Shown here in pieces: positions 1 to 6,146 of a DNA stretch of 8,537 nt (within the stretch, counting starts at the first letter, position 1; each line of letters begins with the position of its first letter). Under the pieces are notes generated by a model that worked only from the letters and a program-made list of their open reading frames with translations, had not been told where the DNA came from and made no database searches. Both the position numbers and the translations under genes were made by a program. Location of the stretch: positions 1 through 8,537 of the forward strand of contig WFRP01000118.1 in assembly GCA_015486505.1 (NCBI GenBank). Reading direction: 5' to 3'. Origin of the DNA: Pseudomonadota bacterium (GTDB taxonomy: Bacteria > Desulfobacterota > Anaeroferrophillalia > Anaeroferrophillales > Tharpellaceae).

Positions 1-250
1 CATCATCAACGGAAAGAGGCCAGTTAAAGCGATGCTTTTCGAGACGTTTATACCAGAGGCAGAAACCGTTATGGTCCCAGTATAAAATCTTCAGCATAGT
101 TTGCCGCCGGTTACAGAAAACAAACAGGTGTCCGGAAAACGGGTCAAGATCGAGATCGTCAACCAACATCGACAACCCATTAATTGACTTTCTCATATCG
201 GTAAAACCCGGAGCCAGAAAAACCCTGAGGCCGCATTCTTTTAAAATCAT
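1..250 (-). CDS. tnpB: IS66 accessory protein TnpB (partial, 3' end outside window)
   Basis: Only the first 83 codons are present; the reading frame is open to the window edge. The protein starts MILKECGLRVFLAPG and shows the TnpB hallmarks GFTDMRKSINGL (residues 15-26), HLFVFCNRR (41-49), LKILYWDHNGFCLWYKRLE (53-71) and FNWP (75-78). TnpB is a small protein of unknown biochemical activity, needed together with TnpA and TnpC for IS66 transposition (family knowledge). The start ATG at 250-248 overlaps the tnpA stop TGA at 249-247 as ATGA. An AGGAGGG sequence lies just upstream inside the end of tnpA, so translation is probably coupled. The visible part is intact, so the element may be functional or only recently inactivated. 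Confidence 0.93.
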   Translation of the reverse strand, partial: MILKECGLRVFLAPGFTDMRKSINGLSMLVDDLDLDPFSGHLFVFCNRRQTMLKILYWDHNGFCLWYKRLEKHRFNWPLSVDD

Positions 251-585
251 GACACCCTCCTTAGAATATGGAGGACCTGCTCCAGCGTCGTGGGTGAAAA
301 GTTGTCAGCTATTTCAAGCTGGTAACGATCACCAATGGCCAGTTTCAAAAAAATATCGCTACGATTCGGTATTTGCTGCGCCTTGATTTCAACCAAAGCT
401 AAAGGATGATCCGGCTTTACCGGTTTTTTATTAACCCAATAACATAGGAGATGGGCTTTCAGACCCTGCCTTCGGCAATATTCAGCCTGGCTCAGATTGC
501 TATCTTTCCAGGCTTTAATATGAGTCTGCCAGAAGTTACGTTTTTGCTGGATCTCTGATCCCGGAACTGAAGTTTTCTTTGACAT
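247..585 (-). CDS. tnpA: IS66 accessory protein TnpA
   Basis: This is a 112-aa protein with the IS66 TnpA signature: FWQTHIKAWKDSNLSQAEYCRRQGL (18-42), a helix-turn-helix-like segment, then YWVNKK (49-54). The C-terminal half ends in a short 'PTTLEQVLHILRRV' stretch typical of the family. The protein probably binds DNA and assists transposition; it is not the catalytic transposase. I chose the ATG at 585-583 over a more upstream ATG at 624 because AGGAGGT sits 5 bases before it, whereas the upstream ATG has no ribosome binding site. The longer form would add 13 residues. The stop overlaps the tnpB start by ATGA. No frameshift or internal stop is seen. Confidence 0.92.
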   Translation of the reverse strand: MSKKTSVPGSEIQQKRNFWQTHIKAWKDSNLSQAEYCRRQGLKAHLLCYWVNKKPVKPDHPLALVEIKAQQIPNRSDIFLKLAIGDRYQLEIADNFSPTTLEQVLHILRRVS

Positions 586-590
586 GATGT

Positions 591-597
591 ACCTCCT
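591..597 (-). promoter_or_regulatory. ribosome binding site deciding the tnpA start
   Basis: The minus strand reads AGGAGGT, a near-perfect Shine-Dalgarno sequence, 5 bases before the ATG at 585. It supports the 112-aa form of TnpA over the 125-aa form. Confidence 0.8.
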
Positions 598-656
598 CAA
601 AATTGATTTGGCGCTTTCTATCATGTCACGCTAACAAAAAAAAGATGCGGTTAATA

Positions 657-666
657 GGACGCTTAC
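657..666 (-). repeat. IS66 terminal inverted repeat (tnpA-proximal end)
   Basis: Read on the minus strand from 666 the sequence is GTAAGCGTCC, which carries the GTAAGCG tip expected of IS66-family termini. It lies 71 bases upstream of the chosen tnpA start, a normal distance. The partner repeat is outside the window, so the full repeat length cannot be measured. Confidence 0.75.
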
Positions 667-704
667 ATTTCAAAAGCATTCAAGCGGCAGAGCCGTTTCA
701 TTTT

Positions 705-727
705 AACCAGGCCCTGAGGACCTGGTT
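705..727. repeat. stem-loop, 7-bp arms
   Basis: AACCAGG (705-711) pairs with CCTGGTT (721-727) across a 9-base loop, and the plus strand continues TTTG. It could act as a weak terminator for rightward transcription leaving the IS66 side. The T run is too short to be sure. Confidence 0.4.
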
Positions 728-759
728 TTGATAATGCAATAAATAGTGAAGTGAAACTC

Positions 760-777
760 CCCGGGGCAAGCCCCGGG
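760..777. repeat. GC-rich palindrome, REP-like
   Basis: CCCGGGGC (760-767) and GCCCCGGG (770-777) form a perfect 8-bp palindrome around AA. In practice it would be a 7-bp stem with a CAAG tetraloop. It is far more GC-rich than its surroundings and no gene flanks it closely. This compact shape is typical of dispersed REP-like intergenic palindromes, but only one copy is in the window. Confidence 0.6.
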
Positions 778-785
778 TCATCTTA

Positions 786-809
786 GCGCAACTTTAGTTT
801 AAGTTGCGC
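786..809. repeat. perfect 9-bp stem-loop
   Basis: GCGCAACTT (786-794) pairs perfectly with AAGTTGCGC (801-809) across the 6-base loop TAGTTT. It starts 8 bases after the GC-rich palindrome at 760-777, so the two may be parts of one repeat unit. Neither strand has a T tract directly after the stem, so a terminator role is not supported. Confidence 0.6.
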
Positions 810-994
810 AGGCCTTTGCCCAATGTCACTAGGAATATGTCGATGAAAATGAGACACCTAGTTCAATAATTCAGTATAGCATTGAAACAGAATTCCCATT
901 TGTTCCAATGCAGGATTACTCACCTTCATTAACACAGAGGGCCATGAAGGACAATGCAACCTTCTGAAAAAGCGTGAAGCTTTAGTTTAGAGAT

Positions 995-1024
995 AAAAGC
1001 CCGCCGTTAAGACGGCAAAAGGGC
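995..1024 (-). terminator. rho-independent terminator of the polysaccharide cluster
   Basis: On the minus strand, 21 bases past the stop codon of the deacetylase gene, the sequence folds as GCCGT-CTTA-ACGGC (1016-1003). It is extended by GCCC (1024-1021) pairing with GGGC (1002-999) across an internal TTTT bulge. TTTT follows at 998-995. Position, orientation and the T run all fit termination of leftward transcription. Confidence 0.7.
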
Positions 1025-1044
1025 AAAGGTTGAAAACAGCTGTT

Positions 1045-1815
1045 TCATAACCGTGAATAATCAATAAAATTTATATCTTTAACAGACGCAAGGTGGTCTA
1101 AATCAATCTTTTTCAACAGGAAAGAATACTGCTCCAACTCTCCCGGGTGGCACATAATTTCAATCGATGAATTCCGCCGGGGAACGGCCGCCAAAATCTT
1201 TTCCAACTGCATGGTATGGTTGTCAAGATATGAGGTTATCGACGTAAAATAATCGGCCGTTTTGAAAAAATACCCCAGCAGAAACTTTGCGCTCATCTTG
1301 TAAGAATATTTTAACATTCCGTACAATTTCAGCCGAGAACCAGGTTCGAAATTTCTTGGAATTCTGATTTTCAACAAACGTGGCAGGCGTTGCCTGTTCA
1401 TGAAAAAAACCGGCAATACCAGCGGATGGCAATGCAGGTGATGATGTGAATCAAGGTGAGTCATCCGCAAACCAAGTTCATCCATTTTTTTAATTTGGGC
1501 CCCCAATTCAAGAAAAAGCTCACCCTGTCTAACCTTGCCGCTGAACAATCTTTTGGAAGTGACCCGGAGATTCCCCTGCTGGTCCAAAAGAGTTGTAATC
1601 TTTGCCGGATCGGCCGCAGGACGGCCTTCGTCAAGGCATAAATGCAATCCGGTAGGCAAACCTATCTCCCTGGCGATGCCACTGGCCCGTTCACAGTCCT
1701 CATGCACAACCATCATGGTGGTGGAAGTGATTTTATGTTGCAAAAAGCAATCCGCAATAGCATCCGTGGTCTTCTTGTCCCGGCCATAATCATCCGCATT
1801 GATAATTACTTGCAT
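1045..1815 (-). CDS. ChbG/HpnK-family (YdjC-like) carbohydrate deacetylase
   Basis: The 256-aa protein has all the landmarks of the YdjC/ChbG/HpnK deacetylase family: NADDYG at residues 6-11 (metal-binding Asp), GLHL at 56-59 (metal His), DSHHHLH at 122-128 (metal His) and EIMCHPGE at 219-226. Family members remove acetyl groups from N-acetylated sugars in a metal-dependent, cytoplasmic reaction. Examples are chitooligosaccharides for ChbG and hopanoid-linked GlcNAc for HpnK. Length is normal (E. coli ChbG is about 250 aa). I chose the ATG at 1815-1813, with AGGAAG 5 bases upstream, over a TTG at 1833. Within a polysaccharide cluster it probably deacetylates a HexNAc in the glycan or its lipid-linked precursor; the substrate is an inference. 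It is last in the cluster, 133 bases after the Fe-S gene, with a terminator directly behind. Confidence 0.88.
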   Translation of the reverse strand: MQVIINADDYGRDKKTTDAIADCFLQHKITSTTMMVVHEDCERASGIAREIGLPTGLHLCLDEGRPAADPAKITTLLDQQGNLRVTSKRLFSGKVRQGELFLELGAQIKKMDELGLRMTHLDSHHHLHCHPLVLPVFFMNRQRLPRLLKIRIPRNFEPGSRLKLYGMLKYSYKMSAKFLLGYFFKTADYFTSITSYLDNHTMQLEKILAAVPRRNSSIEIMCHPGELEQYSFLLKKIDLDHLASVKDINFIDYSRL

Positions 1816-1855
1816 CCCAACTTCCTGATCCAAGTTAACGTGTTACAAGAAACAA

Positions 1856-1886
1856 AATATAGCAAAATTTTCAACATTTCTGCCAA
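1856..1886 (-). promoter_or_regulatory. possible promoter for the deacetylase gene
   Basis: On the minus strand, TTGGCA (1886-1881) and an extended -10, TGC followed by TATATT (1861-1856), are separated by 19 bases. The spacing is longer than the 17-base optimum, but the TGn extension can compensate. Transcription would start near 1849, about 35 bases before the ATG. Read-through from the upstream operon is also likely. Confidence 0.35.
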
Positions 1887-1948
1887 TTAATCGCATGAAG
1901 GTTTTTTTGAGTTTTTTGTAATCTTTCATGTTCTTCGTGGTCAATTCT

Positions 1949-3343
1949 TCAGTCGTGTTTAAGCTGTGGTGGTGTCTCCGTCTTGGAATATTTATAACCA
2001 AAATAATATTTCCGTACTACATCCTTGATATCCGCTTTCATATCTTTAAAGATATTTCCCAGTAAAACTCTTACCAACAATAGTGACCATTTATTCCGAA
2101 CCAAAACACCATGCGACCTTAAATGCCCGGCAAATTTCAATGATTCTTTTTCCACATCTTTTTTATCCGGACATTTTTTCCCTGCCACATGAATATTTTC
2201 CGGATAGGGTACCCCCCATTTCTTACAAAGTTGCAGCCTAGCAAGCAGCCTGAATCTTTTATTCTGTATTCTGGGTTTCTGCGAGTTAATAATTTTTTCG
2301 ATGGTGGTTTCTTCCATCTCCGCAGTCCACGTTCTCCCGTTGCCGGTCCCATATTCCATTAGTTCATTATTTCTTACCAGCATCAACGATGTTCCAAATT
2401 GATCTTGGCGATGTTCTGGAAGCCAGGCATCCATAAGAACGGCATCCGCGGTTTCGGCAAAGATATCACTGCACAGCAGGCAGGCCGTGTAGATAAAACG
2501 GGCAGATCGCCGGGTCTTCCCCTCATGGGCATTAAAAGTAAGATATTCTTTACCTTGCAAATCTGTAAACCTCATTCCCCTCAACCGGTTGGCGTAAACA
2601 TTTGTATCCCTGAATTTAATATTACTTATCGATCCGACCGGGAGGCCCAAACCGTTTAGAATGTTCTCATAAAATTTACGGTTCGGTAATGATCCACAGA
2701 CCAATCCTATCTTATATTTTATAATTCTATTCAGTTTAGGCGATTTTTTTTGTGCCAACGTGATCGCCGTTAAAAAACATGGAAGGCCAACAACCGCGTA
2801 TCTGGCTTCTTTTCGTTTCAGTATCTTTCGCAGCACCTCTGACATCTCTACGGGGTAATAAACACTACCGGCGGCCTGAAAAAGTTGTGCACCAGTGGTG
2901 GCTACAAAAAATTCGAACAGCCGCGCAGTATCAGCAGAAGGCCTTACACAAATAACACCGTCAACTTCACCTGAAGCCAGCAGGCCTTCAAGAAAGGCCG
3001 TGCACAACCCACCCGAAGCTGCCTGGTTACGTAATCTCCTGTCTTTGACATGTCCGGAGAAACATCCGATAAAATATCCGGCATTATCATCAACCTGAAT
3101 ATCATTGATTTCCCCAAACTGTTTTTTTGCAATTTCATATTGATTCGCATTTTTATAATAACGAGGACATACCGCTAAACATAAATCGCAATCATCCAAA
3201 CATCGTCCGCTATCGACCGATTGATATTCACCAAAATCATTCAAGGTTATGGCCAGGTTTTCACGAGGACAAAGAGCAGCACAGACACCACAGCCAACGC
3301 AAAAACCACGTGCAACTATCTCCTTTACGACATTTTCAGGCAT
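1949..3343 (-). CDS. FrhB/FdhB-family iron-sulfur protein of a polysaccharide cluster
   Basis: This 464-aa protein begins with two ferredoxin-type [4Fe-4S] motifs: C15-x2-C18-x2-C21-x3-C25-P and C48-x3-C52-x2-C55-x3-C59-P. The coenzyme F420 hydrogenase/dehydrogenase beta-subunit N and C domains follow: AASGGLCTAFLEGLL (108-122), VVGLPCFLTA (184-193), CGS (216-218), CLLC (288-291) and the ETADAVLMDAW stretch (297-307). Archaeal FrhB binds FAD and transfers electrons to F420. Bacterial relatives often sit beside pyruvyl transferases and flippases in glycan loci, where their reaction is unproven. I chose the ATG at 3343-3341 because it lies 11 bases after the flippase stop with GAGG upstream; a longer frame to 3469 would run deep into the flippase. 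The C-terminal 60 residues are basic. A redox step on a sugar or lipid carrier is inferred. It acts in the cytoplasm or at the inner membrane face. Confidence 0.85.
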   Translation of the reverse strand: MPENVVKEIVARGFCVGCGVCAALCPRENLAITLNDFGEYQSVDSGRCLDDCDLCLAVCPRYYKNANQYEIAKKQFGEINDIQVDDNAGYFIGCFSGHVKDRRLRNQAASGGLCTAFLEGLLASGEVDGVICVRPSADTARLFEFFVATTGAQLFQAAGSVYYPVEMSEVLRKILKRKEARYAVVGLPCFLTAITLAQKKSPKLNRIIKYKIGLVCGSLPNRKFYENILNGLGLPVGSISNIKFRDTNVYANRLRGMRFTDLQGKEYLTFNAHEGKTRRSARFIYTACLLCSDIFAETADAVLMDAWLPEHRQDQFGTSLMLVRNNELMEYGTGNGRTWTAEMEETTIEKIINSQKPRIQNKRFRLLARLQLCKKWGVPYPENIHVAGKKCPDKKDVEKESLKFAGHLRSHGVLVRNKWSLLLVRVLLGNIFKDMKADIKDVVRKYYFGYKYSKTETPPQLKHD

Positions 3344-3354
3344 TTTCCACAACC

Positions 3355-4914
3355 TCAAACAATCCTTCTCTGCAACCCCGAGACCGTTTTCCTGATGAAT
3401 TGTCGCTCGAGATCTGACAACAATATATACCAGGAGATGATGCCATAAATAATTCCCGCTATGCAACACAATAATAAAAGCGAAAAAAAACTAGACGGTG
3501 TCTGCCATCGTAAAACATAATGCAAAGTAAAGGCGGTAAGCATAAACCCGGCAATTCCCGGCAAAAAAGCTTTATAAAATTTCTTTGGCGAAATTTTCAG
3601 AAGAAGCGCCGTATACAACGGGTTAAACACGGAGTGGTTGAACGTCAGCGACAGGGCACCGGCCAGGGCCACCCCGGCTAGGCCCAGTCCGACGCAGGAT
3701 GAACTGAGGGTAAATGCCAGCAGAAAATAGACCCCGGCCATCACCGTGGAAAATAAAGAGGGGATTTTAACCCGATTGAAAGCGTCCTGAATCGCAAACA
3801 GCGGATAGCATGAAACATTAAGGCCCACATGGCAGGTCAGGATAACGGCAATCCAGTAAAGACTTTGATACTGCGGTCCGACCCATAAAGACAGAACAGG
3901 CCGATACAGCCCGCATAAAACCCCCACCGGAAAGGCAAACACGACACCAGACAGCCGCATTCCCTGGCATGTTATCTCGACCATTCCGGCAAAATCTTTC
4001 CTAGCGTACCGGTTCAGGATAACCGGTTTCAGGAGCCCAGCAAAAGGCCCGGTTAATATCCTGAGTTTGGATGGGAAAAAAAAAGCGATTGCGTAAAGGC
4101 CGGACTGGGTTGCTCCGTAGCGATGGTTGACAATAAACAGATCTGCGAAAATAAGCATCCGAACACTGATCTGCCGCAACATCAGCCACCCGCTAAAAGA
4201 CAGCATCTTGTGCGCCAATTTTTTTTTGAAAGAATTAAAAAATATATGAAATTCCGGCGTTAATTTTTTATGTATGAACATGCCTCCTGTTAAAGTGGCA
4301 ATAGTTGCAACCAACAAGCCCATGCTGATCCCGTTCAGTTTGTATCCCAGCCAGAAAATCAACATCACCGCCAGGCCTCGGGAACAAACCACTTTACCGA
4401 AATTAAGCCAATCGTTCAAGTCCAGCCGGTTATAGACAAACGTCCCGACCGTGATGCCGGAAACCGCAAAGGAAACAATAAAAGACAAGAATACGGCCGC
4501 GAAAAGTATCCTTGTTTCATTCTCATAACCGGGCGGCACTTTAAACATAACCGGCGCCCACCAGGAAATGGCCACCGAGATTACCAGCAATACCGCACAA
4601 ACAAACCATATCAATAAATTACCGGTGCTATAGTACTCCCGGGCGCTACCCTTATCCCCCCTATGAATTTCTATAGCCATAAATCGTCCTAATGATGAAA
4701 TTACGGTTAGATTGATTATGGAACCGAACATGATAACATTCGTAGCCAGTGGCAATATACCATATAAATCCACCCCCAGATTTTTCACCAGAAAACGGGC
4801 ATAAAAAATCTCTATTACCGAGGTAAAACCGATAGCCGCAATCTTGACCAGGGCATTTCTTGCAACCCCCGAAGAGGACAGATTCCCGGTTGCCGGTGAA
4901 GAATACAATGACAT
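3355..4914 (-). CDS. Wzx-like polysaccharide flippase (MOP superfamily)
   Basis: This 519-aa integral membrane protein has roughly 12-14 hydrophobic segments, for example near residues 55-75, 100-120, 137-160, 178-214, 322-346, 352-370, 388-408, 448-468 and 477-500. Short basic loops separate some of them (KKKLAHK at 230-236). The N-terminal pattern (ARNALVKIAAIGFTSVIEIFYARFLVKNLGVDLYG, 18-52) is typical of polysaccharide-biosynthesis/Wzx proteins, where the first helix pair precedes an LG-x-x-x-YG turn. Such proteins move undecaprenyl-linked oligosaccharide units across the inner membrane. The start ATG at 4914 lies 3 bases after the stop of the pyruvyl transferase gene, so the two are co-transcribed and probably translationally coupled. 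Low sequence conservation in this family means the exported glycan (O-antigen, capsule or exopolysaccharide) cannot be named. Confidence 0.88.
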   Translation of the reverse strand: MSLYSSPATGNLSSSGVARNALVKIAAIGFTSVIEIFYARFLVKNLGVDLYGILPLATNVIMFGSIINLTVISSLGRFMAIEIHRGDKGSAREYYSTGNLLIWFVCAVLLVISVAISWWAPVMFKVPPGYENETRILFAAVFLSFIVSFAVSGITVGTFVYNRLDLNDWLNFGKVVCSRGLAVMLIFWLGYKLNGISMGLLVATIATLTGGMFIHKKLTPEFHIFFNSFKKKLAHKMLSFSGWLMLRQISVRMLIFADLFIVNHRYGATQSGLYAIAFFFPSKLRILTGPFAGLLKPVILNRYARKDFAGMVEITCQGMRLSGVVFAFPVGVLCGLYRPVLSLWVGPQYQSLYWIAVILTCHVGLNVSCYPLFAIQDAFNRVKIPSLFSTVMAGVYFLLAFTLSSSCVGLGLAGVALAGALSLTFNHSVFNPLYTALLLKISPKKFYKAFLPGIAGFMLTAFTLHYVLRWQTPSSFFSLLLLCCIAGIIYGIISWYILLSDLERQFIRKTVSGLQRRIV

Positions 4915-4917
4915 AAC

Positions 4918-6108
4918 TTATGGTTTCCGCCCCATTTTGTCCGCGGCCATAGCAACAATTTTTTCCAAAACAGCAGGAAATTGTCCGGCCGCATTCAAGC
5001 GATATTGATCCGCGTTTCTCTTGCCCGACAGGCTGAACAGAAGTTCAAAGACTGTTTCCGGAGCCTGCGAGCAAAGGGTTTCAGGGGTGAAAAAATTGTC
5101 ACCTATACCGGCACGCCGACAAAGGTCGAACATTTTGCTCCCTGATTTATTAAATTTTGCGCTCTTATGGGGATCAATGCTGATAACCGGTGTCTGGTTG
5201 GCGATACAAGTTACCAAAGCATGAAATCGCACCCCAACATACCCGGCACAATGGGAAAGCAGAGAGTAAAATGCAAGCGGAGACAAAGGCAATTTAATCC
5301 GGTAATCAAATTGTTCATAGCTAAATTCATTATCAGGATTGGGACAGTTTGCGACTTTATAACCATTGGAATGAGCCAACCCAACAAACTTTCCCAACCA
5401 GCCTGCTGCAAAATTGCCCGCCATTAAAATTGTTTTGGAAGCATCAACTTTAATCCATTCATCTTCCGGTAAATCAAAGTTAGTATTCAGAGAAAAAACC
5501 GGATCGGGACAAATTTCAACTGGTTTTGTCTGTTTACTTAAAGACCTGATCATCTTAAACGTCCAGTCATCTCTAACCGAAATAAAACCAAAATCAGAAA
5601 TACTTTTCCGTAAAGCTACCCTCAACTTTGGTGATAAAAAAAAGTAATTTGTCCCCATGGAACTCGCAGCAATGCTCGCTTTAAAAACATGTAACGTTTT
5701 AAGCTCATTCTCCCAATTCAACCAATGAGGCGGCAACATTTGGGTAACTTTGAAATTTTTATTCCTCAATCTGCGAAAAATATTTACAGGATCATATTTG
5801 GGTACCAAAGAAAAAACTGCGTCACTACCAACTAAAACCACATCTAAATTATCACCACAATAGGCTTCTATTTCTCGTCCACACTCTAAAAGTGGACTTT
5901 GCCTTAAATATAGACTGGAAAATAATTCATGTTTCTCCGCTTGGGGAGCGCTGATTGTTTTCCTATACATTTCTACCTTTGACGGTTCACGATAGTTTAT
6001 GAAAATCGGATCTAACCCCATTGATCTCAATGCGCTCTGGGTAGCCAAAGCCTGTAAATTCGCCCCAAAATTATAGACCCAATGATGTGTCAAAATTCCT
6101 ATCTTCAT
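4918..6108 (-). CDS. polysaccharide pyruvyl transferase family protein
   Basis: The 396-aa protein opens with MKIGILTHHWVYNFGANLQA (1-20), the classic start of the pyruvyl transferase (WcaK/CsaB-type) family. It continues with VVLVGSDAVFSL (90-101), FGFISVRDDWT (173-183), CPDPVFSL (200-207) and GVRFHALVTCIANQTPVI (292-309), whose R-x-H (R294, H296) is a conserved catalytic-region motif. Family members transfer pyruvate from PEP to a sugar hydroxyl pair, making acidic ketals on exopolysaccharides or cell-wall polymers. Some members in this context act differently, so the exact reaction is inferred. I chose the ATG at 6108-6106, with GGAG 9 bases upstream, over a GTG at 6123 lacking one. It is first in the operon. 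Its upstream DNA is occupied by repeats starting only about 26 bases before the ATG. Confidence 0.87.
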   Translation of the reverse strand: MKIGILTHHWVYNFGANLQALATQSALRSMGLDPIFINYREPSKVEMYRKTISAPQAEKHELFSSLYLRQSPLLECGREIEAYCGDNLDVVLVGSDAVFSLVPKYDPVNIFRRLRNKNFKVTQMLPPHWLNWENELKTLHVFKASIAASSMGTNYFFLSPKLRVALRKSISDFGFISVRDDWTFKMIRSLSKQTKPVEICPDPVFSLNTNFDLPEDEWIKVDASKTILMAGNFAAGWLGKFVGLAHSNGYKVANCPNPDNEFSYEQFDYRIKLPLSPLAFYSLLSHCAGYVGVRFHALVTCIANQTPVISIDPHKSAKFNKSGSKMFDLCRRAGIGDNFFTPETLCSQAPETVFELLFSLSGKRNADQYRLNAAGQFPAVLEKIVAMAADKMGRKP

Positions 6109-6134
6109 ACTGATTTTCTCCACTGCGTTAAATG

Positions 6135-6145
6135 GGGTCAGAGTA
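6135..6145 (+). repeat. direct repeat GGGTCAGAGTA, left copy
   Basis: GGGTCAGAGTA here is repeated exactly, in the same orientation, at 6607-6617. The two copies lie immediately outside the inverted repeat pair at 6147-6157 and 6595-6605, with one base between on each side. That is where a target duplication would sit, although 11 bp is long for most families. I associate similar GGGTCAGAGTA strings with dispersed, transposase-linked repeats in other genomes; this is memory, not a search. Confidence 0.6.
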
Positions 6146-6146
6146 C

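Larger units (their letters stand above)
1..666 (-). mobile_element. IS66-family insertion sequence, one end only
   Basis: The minus strand carries the normal IS66 order: terminal repeat, tnpA, then tnpB overlapping tnpA by the ATGA arrangement. The element should continue past position 1 with the rest of tnpB and the large DDE transposase tnpC, neither of which is visible. The outer end is set at 666, where the minus strand reads GTAAGCGTCC; IS66-family ends typically begin GTAAGCG (family knowledge). IS66 elements usually duplicate 8 bp of target, so 667-674 (ATTTCAAA) is the predicted duplication. The other end lies outside the window, so completeness and the duplication cannot be tested here. 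Confidence 0.88.
667..1044. other. gene-free interval with hairpins between IS66 and the polysaccharide cluster
   Basis: About 380 bases hold no convincing open frame on either strand. They contain three stem-loops listed separately (705-727, 760-777, 786-809), a looser inverted repeat ACTAGG/CCTAGT at 828-833 and 857-862, and a terminator at 995-1024. Around 929-946 lies a purine-rich stretch (ACACAGAGGGCCATGAAGGA) resembling short intergenic repeats I recall from other genomes. The likely nature is insertion debris and intergenic repeats. Confidence 0.6.

Noticed and set aside
586..624. Upstream ATG for tnpA at 624
   Set aside because: It has no ribosome binding site, while AGGAGGT precedes the ATG at 585 and the shorter protein begins where IS66 TnpA proteins do.
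825..866. Possible IS21-type end around ATGTCGATGAAAATGAGACAC with ACTAGG/CCTAGT arms
   Set aside because: The look is suggestive, but there is no transposase, no second end and no target duplication in the window.
1456..1890. Plus-strand open frames opposite the deacetylase gene
   Set aside because: They are antisense shadows of a gene with clear family motifs and have no supporting signals.
3344..3469. Longer N-terminus for the Fe-S protein, starting at 3469
   Set aside because: It would overlap the flippase by over 100 bases and add 42 residues without family similarity. The ATG at 3343 has GAGG upstream and lies just after the flippase stop.
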